Shown piece after piece: positions 47,703 to 59,739 of a DNA stretch of 64,000 nt. A program made the position numbers and the translations under genes. The notes beneath the pieces were generated by a model. That model made no database searches, was not told the DNA's origin, and worked only from the letters and a program-made list of their open reading frames with translations. The number at the start of each line of letters is the position of its first letter. Position 1 is the stretch's first letter. Source of the DNA: Sinohyriopsis cumingii (lineage: Eukaryota; Mollusca; Bivalvia; Unionida; Unionidae); assembly GCA_028554795.2 (NCBI GenBank), contig CM068825.1, positions 90,702,951 through 90,766,950 of the forward strand, written 5' to 3'.

Positions 47703-49666
47703 GGAACGACAATACTTTAACATTTCTTCCTGAAAGTCGAAGTGGTCCGAGGCGTGAGCCTGGTACCAAGCGTAGAAAGCTGCACGTTGTTTGGTATGTC
47801 TGTTGTCGGGGTCGTAGTCGTGAGCCTCAGGCAAATGGGGTAGAACGGTGTGGTATGGCTTGGGAATTGAAAAAGTGCTGAAAATAAGCCATTTATGTCA
47901 TTCCAAACGTTTTAGGCGTTCGTCTCAATGGCATGGCCAAGTAACTCATTTAATCTTTAAACTGCGCTTGTCCCACTTGCATGGAATGATTTTGGCTCCA
48001 TTCAAAGTCACTTTCGGACGTCCGCTGCCTTGTTCCGTATAGTATCTCAGAAGAAACTGTCCATCGAATCCCGAGAAATTGTGAGCCATCCCTGTGGCAT
48101 GGCGATGACAATCTCCGTAACGTTCGATGTCCTCTTGGCTCCACGTTTCGTCGATGGGGTCTAAGATCCATCGGGCGAAATCGGCCAGCGTGTAAGAACC
48201 CCGAAATATTTTTTTCACGCATTCCAAGAATCTTGCTGCAGTGAGGGAAATGACTAAAGATAGGCTCTTGGATGTACTTCTCTCACGCTCGATGAGCCAC
48301 GCAGATATTAGGAATGTGAATACCGGTCTCTTGCATGTATTCGAAATCGATAAAGATGAAATTCCTTCTTCTGGTCAGCTTCCTTCTATTGATGATTGGA
48401 ATGGTATTTTTGAATGTAGCATTCGTGTTCCAAATCCACGATTTGGTGACAAATGTGACATTGTTTCTTTCCTGAACATACGTGTGCCTTGGCATTATTG
48501 GTACGTATACCTTGTCCACAAGTAGGGCACAATCTCATGAGTTGACAAGCACTTTTCTGCTGTAAACCTTGTGTCTTCAGATGTTGTTGGTAACAGGTTG
48601 GACTGACAAATGTGTGCTGACAAGCAGGGCAATGCATTCGTTGTTGTCCTTCGTCCAGACAGGGTTGAGAGGCCAAGCATCTTGTGCATTTCTACCCACA
48701 AAGCTTGTGTTGTTCTTGGTAGTCATAACATAGTCACATTTCTCACAGTAATAACCGTATCCAAAGAATGCAATGATACTGGTGATGGTATCGAAATGTT
48801 CATCGTGATGATAGACGTGAATGTATTTAACGTCTTTGAAATCTTTGCCACGAAACAACAGAGGTCCGCGCACTTCTTGAGAGTGCACTTTCAAGGTGTA
48901 GCGTGGAGCTAGGACATCTTGCAATTTGTGCCTTTCAGGAATGCCACAGGGCGTGTCTTTGGATAGCCCCGCTTGCTTTAACAGTTCTGCTTCTCTTCGT
49001 TGTTTGGCTCAGTCCGATCGCTGAATACTTTTCCAGGCTATTTTCCATTCTAACGTGTCGTTCTTGTTGACATACGTTCGTCCCACCACGATGGCACGGG
49101 CTAAACACATCTGGTTTTGAGGGATGTTAATTCGGACGAGGCTCTTTTTGGTGCTACGAAGGTCGTACATCAATAACAACTTTTTGCGTCCTATCCCTTG
49201 GGGAATAGACTCGTGGGTCATGAACAGTGTCGCTTTTCCATCGGTGATGTGGAACTTGTCGTTGAATTGTTGCATATGCTGAATCTTGTCGATGACTTTG
49301 GATGGTGTCAGCTCTGATCCAAACGGGGGCCTTCAAACTGTCGTGATGAATGGAAAGTCTCAAGCGATCGTCTTTTTTGGCTTCACACTGTCATTTCAGT
49401 GTGGTTGACAAAGAATCACACACCTCAGTGATGAAGCCCTCTGCTTTCTCAAGTGGTACAATGGACTTAAAATCTTTAAACTTCACCGTGTACGTGTAAG
49501 CCGTAGTTCTAAATTTTCTAGAGGAGCGTTTTTCCGTCTCGCGAATGTGATAGTAGTTTGCAGTGGTTACTAATAGTGGTGAACTTCGGTTGCGTGCAGA
49601 ATCTCTGGGTCTTGATTCTGGTTCACTCATGTCATCTTCAAAATCACTGACATGAATTTGTGCCAA
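47703..49666 (-). pseudogene. protein-primed DNA polymerase B, N-terminal half
   Basis: At least six frame changes. Order on the minus strand: N-terminal region (SSRKFRTTAYTYTVKFKDF; NQMCLARAIVVGRTYV), HHDEHFDTITSIIAFFGYGY with YYCEKCDY, a zinc-ribbon cluster (HCPACQHTFVSPTCYQQHLK; RLCPTCGQGIR; CHICHQIVDLEHEC), Exo I RNFIFIDFEYMQETG (DxE), Exo II GMAHNFSGFDGQFLLRYYTE, then YDPDNRHTKQRAAFYAWY and FDFQEEMLKYCRS, where homology stops at 47703. This is the exonuclease half of the Polinton polymerase. Roughly 300 or more residues (rest of the exo domain, TP-linked insert and motif A) between KYCRS and the C-terminal half are missing. Confidence 0.9.
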
Positions 49667-49823
49667 GACTTCAGCTACTGTACGAGGCGATATATCACGT
49701 TTAGCGTCTTACTTTCTTCTCCTTTCTCTGCTATATGATGTGATCGTTTCATCTTGATTGCAGAAAGTCACATGACTACATTTTAAACGCCATAGGTCAC
49801 TTTATATCCATGTCAGACCAACG

Positions 49824-49834
49824 TATATATAAAG
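49824..49834 (+). promoter_or_regulatory. TATA box of the zinc-knuckle gene
   Basis: TATATATAAAG on the plus strand, about 57 nt before the ATG at 49885. It lies in the 220-bp divergent gap between polB (minus) and the zinc-knuckle gene (plus). Confidence 0.5.
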
Positions 49835-49884
49835 GGTGTGTCTTTAATTCCAATATTCATTTCACTCTCAAACCGAGTAGAACG

Positions 49885-50436
49885 ATGCAGGAGCCCACAC
49901 AGATTGAACTTCTGATTAGAGCTTTGCGAAATGTCATAAGAAAATTTCCTTAGATAAGCCGACAGACTACTTACCCTCCTTCCGAGACAAAAGTCAAGAT
50001 ACATACTTGCTACATCTGTAAGAAGAAAGGACATTGGTCTTCAGAGTGTCCAGATCGTCAAAAAGGCAAAACAGGTACTAGATGAGACAAAAGTCAAGAT
50101 ACCTATTATCATCGTCAAGAGAAAAGACATTGGTCTTCAGAATGCCCCAAGAAAAAACAGAAGCAAGAAGAAGAGAGGGGTTCTGAAGAGGAAGAAGAGG
50201 TACCCTCCCCAAAGAAAGAACCCAGACAAGTGCAAAAAGAGAAAAATGAGAAGAAAAGAAGAGAAAGTGAGGACGAAGAGAAACAACCTGTGAAAGTGAA
50301 GAAATTAAAAAAAGAACGAGTGAACACAGACACAGAAGTCTATGAACTTTTTAAAGTGTTGTGTTGTGAACTGGATTGTAAAATTTGTACCAGAATAAAG
50401 CAGACAGAAAATGTGTCTCTCAGTTTTGGTTTTTAG
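49885..50436 (+). pseudogene. CCHC zinc-knuckle protein with Lys/Glu-rich tail, two stops
   Basis: The only plus-strand Polinton gene seen. One frame from ATG 49885 to TAG 50434-50436 spans 183 sense codons apart from two in-frame stops (TAG 49951-49953, TGA 50083-50085). It begins MQEPTQIELLIRALRNVIRK. Then a canonical retroviral-type zinc knuckle follows, CYICKKKGHWSSEC (C-x2-C-x4-H-x4-C), and a second copy, QEKRHWSSEC, that has lost its first two Cys. The knuckle-coding segment is a ~100-bp tandem duplication. The C-terminal half is highly charged (EEERGSEEEEEVPSPKKEP; KEKNEKKRRESEDEE; VKVKKLKKERVN) and ends ELFKVLCCELDCKICTRI. Probable single-stranded nucleic-acid binder. I do not know it as a standard Polinton gene. 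Confidence 0.7.
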
Positions 50437-50934
50437 AATATGAACCTACACTCACACACGTACATCATGGGTTAAAAAGGGTTTTTGAGTTTTAATTGAT
50501 TTTGGCAATTGAAATAATCTCTCTTTCCGAGAGAAGTGGGTGGCTCTGAAAAGGACCGTTGGGTATTTGTTTGTTTAGAAAACAAACTCAGAAATGGGAC
50601 GTAATCATCTTGAACTGCCTTTAGCCTTTTGCCACAGCCAAGGCCTACTTCGGACTGGCTCCTGTCAATGATTTAGTAGAAATCACTAGGGGTAGTATCG
50701 GAGGCATAGTAACAGGGCTGGATTGTTTATCTTGGAAAGGTTGTTTTCTCTTGGGTCGTAATAAAGATGTCTGATACATGTGTTTGTGTTATATAAATCT
50801 AAGTCCCACTCTTTATTCCTGATTGAGGTCAATTCAGTGCACACCTGCACATCCACTCTTTGCTTCCTATTGACGTCACCTCACATGGTTGCAACACTGT
50901 TACCAATCTCCCTTACTGTGATGTCAGATGCTAT
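50437..50934. other. Polinton right-end non-coding region
   Basis: Apart from the stem-loop, a 49-codon plus-strand stretch without ATG (50625-50774; AYFGLAPVNDLVEITRGSIG) is open but unrecognised. I see no other gene. Confidence 0.4.
50542..50557 (-). promoter_or_regulatory. histone-mRNA-type 3' stem-loop, imperfect
   Basis: On the minus strand AACGGTCCTTTTCAGAGCC is followed by ACCCA. It matches the metazoan histone stem-loop (GGYYCUUUUCARRRCC, flanks AAC and ACCCA), with one wobble and one mismatch in the stem. About 11 nt downstream is TCGGAAAGAG, similar to the purine-rich histone downstream element (CAAGAAAGA type). No histone coding sequence precedes it on that strand. Confidence 0.45.
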
Positions 50935-51086
50935 ACAGACCCAACTTTCCTTTGTCGCTAGACAGTCCCATTCTTTTTTGTCGCTTTAAGGTCCCATCCA
51001 TGTTAAATTCTCCTTGTTGCCTGGGTACAACCATACTATTTTAACATTAAAGTCCCGTTGTCGCCAAAGTATCCCACTTCACTACT
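50935..51086 (-). repeat. right terminal inverted repeat of the Polinton
   Basis: Read inward on the minus strand it starts AGTAGTGAAGTGGGATAC, matching the left end. It carries several CT(A/T)(A/G)(G/C)GACAA-type units, of which two (GGCGACAACGGGACTT and TCTAGCGACAAAGG) match the left cores well. Confidence 0.7.
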
Positions 51087-51282
51087 ACCATAACATTTCC
51101 CAAAGTGTCATGGTGATCTACTTAACTCAATGAAACCAGCTGCATGTAGAAAAGGGCAATAACTACTGTAGAAAATTGCAGGAACAGTGATTTGTTGAGA
51201 TGCACATCTTTCAGTTATGACCATAATATTTAGAAAGTTTAATGGCAATTCATCAAAAGCTACAGGTTTAGTTGCACTAACA

Positions 51283-51569
51283 CAGAGGTGGGCAAACTTT
51301 CCAGTGCAAGTGCCGGGTACACAAATTTACACCTTGTCGCAGGCCGCATAGTTCATTAAGTAAAATAATTAATATTTGAAATAGCAAAAACAAAAGGTTT
51401 TTCTAAATAACATCTAATTAATTTTCAGTTGTTAATATTTGAAAACTTAAACTTCAAAATAAGCACATTTATTTGATAAACAGAGTAACATAAACAGAGA
51501 CAGTGCGAATGATGACTTGTTCCTAGGCAGCATGAAAGCCCTTGGCGGGCCATAGTTTGCCCACCCCTG
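51283..51569. mobile_element. non-autonomous hAT MITE
   Basis: A 287-bp element with ends CAGAGGTGGGCAAACT and AGTTTGCCCACCCCTG, and a perfect 8-bp target duplication CACTAACA (51275-51282 and 51570-51577). No coding capacity. It lies 196 bp outside the Polinton. Confidence 0.92.
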
Positions 51570-51719
51570 CACTAACAAGATCATGTTACATACTTCATTA
51601 AGAAAAATACAAATAAAACAAAACTGTTAACAAAAAGTTTGGGAGCAACATCATTTGCCAATATGCACATCTTCAAGTGAAGACCAAAATGGCAAATCGT
51701 TAACAAGAGTATGTTGAAA

Positions 51720-52300
51720 AGGCACATTTATGCCTGCCCCAAGTTTAATAGTTTTCAATGCATATAAAAAAGTCTATATGCTTTACAGAGACCATGAACT
51801 TTGACTATTTAACTTAACCTATAAAAATCCCTAGATTTCTTCCTTATGCCAAATGAAGACCATCCACAAAGGGAGGAAACCATCTCTCTTCAGTCCATTG
51901 ACTATTTAACCCTAAAACTGATAGGCTTCTTCCTTACCCAAGTGCAAACCATACATAAAGTTTGATCAGATTTGTGGTGTAGAACTGATGTTACTGTGTA
52001 AAAATAATCTTTATTCTTTGAGTCAGTGACCTTGACTTTTGACCCAAAATTTATTTAAAACATTTCTTACCCACGTGCATGTGATCCATAATGTATGGTA
52101 AATGTAGATGGTAGAGAACAAAAATCATTGTGCAAAAACATCTTTCTTTTTTTAGTATGTGACCATGGCAGTGACTTTTTGACCATTGTATCAAAAGAGT
52201 TCTTCAATATCCCAAGTTTACACTATCCACAAAGTTTGGTAATGGTAGTCAGTCAAACTATTTTTGTGTAATCATGCTAAGGTTTCACTTAAAAAGGTCA
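51720..52300 (+). repeat. degenerate tandem family with TGACCTTGAC motifs
   Basis: Four or so diverged units of roughly 120-130 bp. Each has a GTGACCTTGACTTTTGACC-like segment, then TTCTTCCTTACCCAAGTGCAA, CCATCCACAAAG and GTAGAAC...GTTATTGTG. The same family is at about 3950-4130 and 5340-5990 in KIZ intron 5. Confidence 0.65.
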
Positions 52301-52975
52301 AAGTGCAAATATAAAATAACGAAATTGCTCTGATGGCTTGAAAATCGAAAAAGGCCATCTAATTATGCCAATCAACAGGTCTATTAAGTCTCCTTTGCAT
52401 GCATAAAGAAGTTTCTGTGTAACTGTGTTAAAACATATTCTGGGTCATCATATCAACAGACAGAAGCAAAACAAAATGCCTTTTTTTGCTATCACAGTGA
52501 GGGGCATACAAATGGTAGGAGAAAGAATGAGTACATATAATCAAAGACTGTAAGGACATGTGCATGTACTCTTTTATTAAGTGAAACATCTGAGAAGGCA
52601 GTCATTCTCAAACAGCTTACAGATAGTCAAATCAAATTATGTTGAGATTAAACATTTACAACTTTAAGTCATTCTTTTTACAACAAACTATATTTGTTAA
52701 TAATAATTTACAAGCAAGCAGATATTTAAAAAATGTATGCAGAAGTTTTTTTTAGCAATTTCAATTTTCTACATTTTTACCTGTAATTTCTTTGATTCCC
52801 AGTATATTTTGGTTGATACAAATTTATAGAACTCTTCACTATAACAAGTAGTTTAAATTCATTTAACAAGCAGTCTAAAAAAAAAAATATGTACACAAAT
52901 TATGCAACATGACAGTTTAATTTGTCAATAATCCTAATTCACCAACTAAGTCTCCATCATAATTAAACATGGTAC

Positions 52976-53325
52976 ATTCAAAATGCTCATGTTTAGAACA
53001 ATTGATAATGCCCATGCTTAGGACAAATGAAAATGCAAATTTTTAGGATGAATTAAAATGCTCATATTGAGGACAATTAATAATGCTCATATTTATATTT
53101 AGGACACTTAATAAAGCTCATATTTAGAACAATTAACAAAGCTCATGTTTAGGACACTTAAAAAATGCTCATATTTAGGACTATTAACAATGCTAAGATG
53201 AATAACAATGCTCATATTTAAGACGATTAACAATGCTCAACCAAATGAAAATGCTCCTATTAATTACAATTAACAATGTTCATGTTTAGGGCAACTGACA
53301 ATGATCATGTGTATGGCAGGCAACA
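52976..53325 (+). repeat. ~30-bp minisatellite, ~12 degenerate units
   Basis: Repeats of AATGCTCATATTTAGGACAATTAACA-type units with variable length (26-36 bp) and many substitutions. Confidence 0.8.
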
Positions 53326-56300
53326 CTATTAATAAGAATTGCCATTTTCTTCAATTCTGGTTGTTCCTGTCCTCTGTGCAGAGTATGCATGAACATTCCA
53401 TTGAGCACAGGATTCTGCATCATTCTGCATACTAAAAGTTTATACAAGCTTCCTACTGACATACCCTATCAATCAACATGGGTTTTATTTGTCATTAGCT
53501 GGGGTTAATGTACAAATTATGTCCCAGCTCTGGGTAAATAAATACATATATAAAGTAATTCCTGTACCCAGTTTATTTTAGCCATGAAAAACTGATGGTG
53601 TGAGCAGTGATGGGAGAGTGAATGCTACTTTAAAGCTTGGTTTTCACTGAACAATTTTGACAAAATCTGTCTCTGACATGGTATAATGTAGCAGGTGGCA
53701 AAACAAGCAACTGCATCATTTCAGAGGGTCTAATATCGGTCTGTGCAAATGTATTATCTTACGTTTTCTGACTGTTGCTCAGATATCCTTCTTTAGAGAC
53801 AATATTGTTTATGCTCAGATCTAATGCTGAAGTGGATAATATCATTCAGGAAATAAAGTCGTCAACTGTACTGGAGTGTGACAGCTTGCTATTTATATCA
53901 TTTCAGAGGATATAAAATGCTTTAAAAATTAAGAACATGTACAATGATCAAGCATGATGTGATTTCCAAGGTTTCACCTTCACTACTGGCAACAAGCTGT
54001 GCTTTAAAAACAAGATGTATGTGAAATTCAGCCTCTAATAAGCACACTTGAGTGCAGTCTATACAGCTACTGACTGTCTCTGCCATTCTAATTTATGCAG
54101 GCATCAGTGGTAAACCTTGACTCCTTTATCAATTTTGGAAGTATTCATTACAACAAGAACTGAAACAAGTAATCTGCATGTACACGAGCTTGGATTAACA
54201 GAGCTTTTTTCCTGCATCTGTGCAATTTCTTAAGTGGGGACAACGGGACAGGGAAATATGTTGGAAAACATGTGGGATAGTCATTAAGTTAAAGTTGCTT
54301 TCACTAGCACTGAAACCGGACAGAACAATGTTGTATCACCTAATCAGCAAAGCTGCAAAGTTGACCGAGTAGTTGAGGAAACTTTAAGAATGATGCAGTG
54401 CCCTACTTTAATAGTGTCATCAAAGAAATGTTGGAGCATTTACAGTAACAGGTCTACTTCAAATCTTGGCCTCGTTGTGCCTTGGATTTTATCCAAGCTA
54501 TAAATAACCATATGCTGAAAATAAATGGCAGATGTTTATGATGGACAGTGTACAGTTTAGTATATTTAAATTGGAAAGGTAGTGCAGAACACAGTATCAA
54601 ACTTGCAAACTGCTATGTTATGTATATATGTACACCTATGTACAAATACCATCCTGACTTGCTTATAAGTTGACTACTACTCAAACAACATAGGCCCTGA
54701 TCTGCCATTGCATAATGCACTGGCAAATCAGTGTATATTGTTTGTCCTATTGATTATTCCTATTTTCAAAGAACATGATCTACCATCACATTATATGACA
54801 GTAGATTGTAGTCTGTGAATTCTGCAGTTGGATTTGACTTATAAGCAAGCACCGATGGTACTTTAATACAGAGTCCTAACATCGAGGATGACAGTGATGA
54901 GACCTCTGGCCAAGTAAAACCTATGTTTTTGTATTTGTTAACCCAGCTCAAACAAAAAACCTTTGCAGCCTTCGAAAATGTTGTAAACTGCCTTCAACTT
55001 ATTCATATTCAACTGCACAGTTGTTGTGAAGCTCAGGCCAGTCAGGAACTGAGAAGGCATTAATCCCAAGGACATATAAACAAGAATCAGCTCAAACATG
55101 GGAGTTACCAATCATGTGCAGATCAAAATCTGCCTCATCTGCTTCAGTTACTAGGATGAGTACCACATAAATTCATTATCGGACATGATGATGAAAGGCA
55201 TGAATGCCAAGTAAAAATTCCATCACAGTATGTCTAATAGATGAAATGATGTTATAACTAAACCACACTTATATCCATAAAAATCCATTTCCATTTAAAT
55301 TTTTATGACTGAATATATTTACTGGTCCATACCATTTACAATATCCAGAAAATAATTTATTTATGTAGCAAAATTAAGTTGTGAAAGACTTGAGAAATAA
55401 AAACTTGAAATATGTATAAAAGAGGCTATGATTATAGATCAGCACAAGCAAGAACAATGGTTGTTTGAAATGCCATTTTCCTGTGAATGCAATTGCAAAA
55501 ACAACTGTTAAAAAACCTGTTATAAAAGGTTGATTCCAAACTAAATCACATCTGATACTGCCACTGCATATGACAGTCATCAGTACTTCTCGTTTCTTTT
55601 TGCAAACGAGACAACCAGAAATGTGTCCTTGAAACATGTATGGCCTACAAAACTGCCTGAAAACTAACCAGAGTGCAAAACTTAACTACAAATATGTATG
55701 AACGTACACGCTGACAGATGGAGACAGTTAACCCCACATGCCCTACAACGGTGTGACGAGGCATAGAACTAGAAGTATCCACATGATGGACAACCAACAA
55801 TGGAAGCATCTATTAGGAGGGTCAAGACTGCTAGATGTATGCACAGATATAGTCACATCAACATATACATACAAAATAATTAAACAAAGTTGTCCAACAA
55901 AGATGTAATGCAAAATGTATACATTTCACGAGATTTTAGGTTTGGACATTACACTGATATTACACATAGAATCATTCTTGGTTTTTCTATACTGCAGTTT
56001 CTTTTTTCATGCAAAAAAATGTACCTACTTAAACACTCCTAAATAAATAATCCTGACTATGGAACGTTTTTCACAAGAACAATTTAGGCTAAAATGTGAA
56101 AAGTTGTAAAATTACTCTGCAAAATTGTCAATGAGGGCTACAAATGGAAGCATCTAACATACATGTCATCACTGGTATAAAATGTTTACATGCTAACTAG
56201 ATTGTTCATTATTTCAGGAAATGCCCGACAAAATGATCTTGTATTGTACAAGCCAATAGTCAGGATGACATGTCAATATCTAAAAAAATATGCACATGCT

Positions 56301-56749
56301 TTTAAAAAAAAACATAAAAATGAAGTGATGGGCATAATAAAGGAAATTTTCTTCCTCAGTTAAACATGCTGTGAGAATGACTTGACAATTTTCATGGGTT
56401 TGCTTAAATACTGGGGACAGCAAATCACCGTTACACTGTCTTTGATCAGAAATCACATGGCCTGTAAAACATTAACACTACATGGGTGGAGGCTTTAAAT
56501 ATATCTCACTCTAACAAAACCAGTTTCACTAGCTCTTGCATGAAGAAAGCTTCATCTGCTAGTCATTTTTGAAATATATCTTCATTGTTGTTCTTGCCAT
56601 TTACAAGAAGACAAGTTTGATAAACAATTCCTACTGAGGAATTCAAACCTGTGGGTAGCTCATCTGTTTTTAGTTTGGAGGTCTAAGATTTAAACTGTGG
56701 TCTTAATGTAAGGTGGCTAGATCAGCTACTTGATAGCCAAGTCAGTCAA
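53326..56749. other. intergenic sequence or 3' UTR of the 56.7-kb gene
   Basis: AT-rich with no coding signal. If the minus-strand gene ending at 56750 has a long 3' UTR it would lie here; a TTTATT (AATAAA on the minus strand) near 52573 is one of many candidates. A copy of the palindromic dispersed repeat is at about 54690-54860 (CTGATCTGCCATTGCATAATG...GGCAAATCAG). Confidence 0.45.
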
Positions 56750-57061
56750 TCAACAGTCTGGTACTCCTGGAGGGTTTAAACAAGAGTCAATTTCTGTAAG
56801 GTCTACAACAGTGTCCAACTCTGTGTGGTCCACACTACAGACTATCTGATCTACAGCTTCTGGGTTCATCACGGAGTTAGCATTAGGGTCAGTGGCCAAG
56901 ATATCTAGCATCAGCAGTGTGGACCCATTCTGACTGTTCCCTATTGCCTGGTCTGTGTCATATTGCTGCTCTTTGGGGTCTATCTTCTCCTCACTCTCTT
57001 CCTCCTCCCCTGAAGGTGGCTTCATGCGGGCAAACTCCTCACGCAGCTGGTTATAGTGCCT
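56750..57061 (-). CDS. last coding exon of an unidentified minus-strand gene
   Basis: A 312-nt exon with acceptor TTTGGTTTCTTCAG and stop TGA at 56750-56752. It encodes RHYNQLREEFARMKPP (amphipathic helix), an acidic Glu-rich stretch, then DTDQAIGNSQNGSTLLMLDI, NPEAVDQIVCSVDHTELDTV and VDLTEIDSCLNPPGVPDC. The acidic, hydrophobic-patterned C-terminus resembles a transactivation tail of a transcription factor, but I cannot name the protein. The phase-0 acceptor is assumed because all three residues before the helix read well. The upstream exons are not recognisable in 57.1-64 kb and may be further right. Confidence 0.65.
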   Translation of the reverse strand, partial: RHYNQLREEFARMKPPSGEEEESEEKIDPKEQQYDTDQAIGNSQNGSTLLMLDILATDPNANSVMNPEAVDQIVCSVDHTELDTVVDLTEIDSCLNPPGVPDC

Positions 57062-58308
57062 CTGAAGAAACCAAAACATAATGTGTTCACAAAATATTGT
57101 CAAATTTGGATAGTAAGCACATATGTGAAAATAAGCATACACCTTACCCTCGATAACTCTCATACAAGAGAATCCAAAAGCTTAGACTGCAGCATAAGCT
57201 AGGGTCTGAGTTACTTATGTACCTCTACAAAATTAGGAAAGGGATGGCCTTTACATTGAGAAGACATGCTGTACCAGCCATAACATGCTGCATCCCATGA
57301 AAAGCGCGATGTCGGACACCCTCTCCCACATGGTCGTATTTAGAAAAACATTATTTTCAGGAATTTTAACCCCAAAGTTATAAAAAAGCCCCCAAAACAA
57401 TCCTTCTTGACCACCACAATATAGCATGTAATCTGTAGTTTGTGTATGAATAGTAAATAGTCCTGCTCAAAGCTCAGCTAAATCTATCCTCAAGGCATGC
57501 AGCTGATATAAGGCAATTAAAAGTTAAGGCAGTCACACAAATGACCAACTTTGAGATTATTTAATTGGTTAATAATACATAGGGTGATGTTTCATGTCAA
57601 ATTCTGCTGCAGGCAAGTCCATTTAGCTAACTGCAATGGTAAAATAAACAAAGCAGAACCCAATTTCTCTGAAATATATCAAAAATATGCATGAAGAACA
57701 GATGTTATTACACATCACTGCATGTAATAGTGATGCTGAAGCCAACTTTAATAACAAGTGTGATCGAGGGCAACATTTCTTTGAAGTCAGATCCTTACTC
57801 CATATAAATAAAACAAAAAATGATTATTTCAGTACTGGAATAGTGTTCAAGTGTGATTCATTTCAAGTGTGATTCATTTTTGAAGAATGTGAATCTGGAA
57901 GCAATACACTATCTGTAAAGACCAGCAAATTGTTTTTTTTTAAAAACTCCAGGTTGAGGGAGTTTCACTTTGACAAGCACAACAGCAAGGGGGGGGGCAC
58001 ATTTAATTCCTTTTACAATGTGCAAACATGACACCGACAAGTATACAACATCCACTGAAACAGAAGCACCATAAATATGTAGTATATTCGACATGCTTAG
58101 CTGAACATTCTCTTTGTTATTATTCATAATCTTCATTTTGTTAAAATACTAACTAATAATGGATCTGTGCTTTTCAGGATGAGTTAAGTCATGAAATAGA
58201 TTGACTGAAAAACAATAATAAGCAACTGATCATGTTTGCACACTTGATTTGTGTTGATGAAGTGACAACACCTGTACTGGACAGATTCATTTATTACTGC
58301 TGTATTAG
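57062..58308. other. probable intron, no feature seen
   Basis: Upstream of the last exon on the minus strand. No exon, repeat array or RNA is recognisable. Confidence 0.4.
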
Positions 58309-58440
58309 ACCCCTCCATTGGCCTAGTGGTCAGAGCATCTGCCTTGCATGCTCAAGATGAGAGTTCGAACCCTGGCCAAGTCATACTAAAGACTAATAAA
58401 AATGGTACTAACAACTGCCTCTGCTACTACTGGAGTGGGA
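58309..58440 (+). mobile_element. tRNA-headed SINE, family 2 head
   Basis: Shares the tRNA-like head and following body with 22080: TTGGCCTAGTGGTCAGAGCATC (A-box), GAGTTCGAACCCTGG (B-box), AAGTCATACTAAAGACTAATAAAAATGG. After about 58440 the sequence no longer matches, so it is either another subfamily or a truncated copy; the right boundary is unclear. Confidence 0.65.
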
Positions 58441-59739
58441 GGATCACTCTCCATATGGATGTAACTGTGGGGAGGCTGAAAAGGTTTATGAATATTATTG
58501 GGTCCATATTATCGAAGAAACACATTTTACTAGGAAAAACTGTTTTCTACAAATGTATTACCTGATCATAATACCTTAGGAGGATAGGTAAGAGGTGGAG
58601 GAAGCTACATCTCCTTACCTAAAAGAGACCATCTCTGGCTCCCTAAGCTGTGTGAGACAGCTGCTATGCAACATGACTGGAGAATAGACTCTATCTTTGA
58701 AAGGGACATCCAGCCAAAGTCATATACCAACATCCTTATAATGATGTCAATTGTTATGTATATTTGATTTAATTTATATCGGATTTAATTGTTTGTAAGT
58801 TTTAATATCTTTTTGTTTTTAAAAATATTATATGCCAATATAATGTAGTTACTAGGAACTAAAAACTTTTCCAGAAAATAGTTTGACATTGACTGTTCAT
58901 TTTGTGAACACAGAACGTTGATCTGGTTCCCAGCCTTAATTCAAAATTAGTAACAGTCACATGAACAAGGTTTTTTAATTTATTTTTATTGTGGGAATAA
59001 TAAGGCTGTGTTGAATACATGTCCCTAGTCTCGGAAATAGTTTTTAGTGAAGTAAACTTTTATTTTATTCTCTGAGAAAAATGACTGGTTCTTATCAAAA
59101 TCATTCTGAAGCTACATGATTTTTTTATATGTAAACATGATCATGTGATCCTCTATTTCACAACTCAGGCATTTCTGAAATTGCGCATTACTTAGTTTTA
59201 ATAATGATGCTCAGGAAGAGATCTCTCAGTCAAGCTTCTAAACACTGGGACATAAAGGTGTTTCTTTCGAATTATCTGGATTCTGAAAGATTAATTTATT
59301 TCTCTGAAAATAGGTTGAATAATCATACTGAATTCTTGAACAAAGACATTTCTTAAAAAATTTTATTCAGATTTCCAACACTGGATTATTGTTTGTAAAT
59401 AACACAGAACTGTAGACATTCCAACACCATAAAGGATACAGTATATGTCATCACCTTCCATCTTGTATTCTTCATCGGGACTCAAACTTGAATTCATTAG
59501 AACATTTCATTATTAGGACTTCTAAAATTTTATTCGTGGATTATTCTTGGATTATGTTTGGATTTGATTCTTAAAACCGTAAGTTCTTATTTCTTTCATT
59601 TTTATTACAGTATTTTTCCATGGAAATAAATTATTTGTTACATTTTTCAAAGCTTGTTGTTTTCACTCTTTCTTGTGTTGCTGTTTATTCGTGCCTAAAC
59701 ACGTAACATAAGGAAATGACATGGAAATGACATGGGGAG

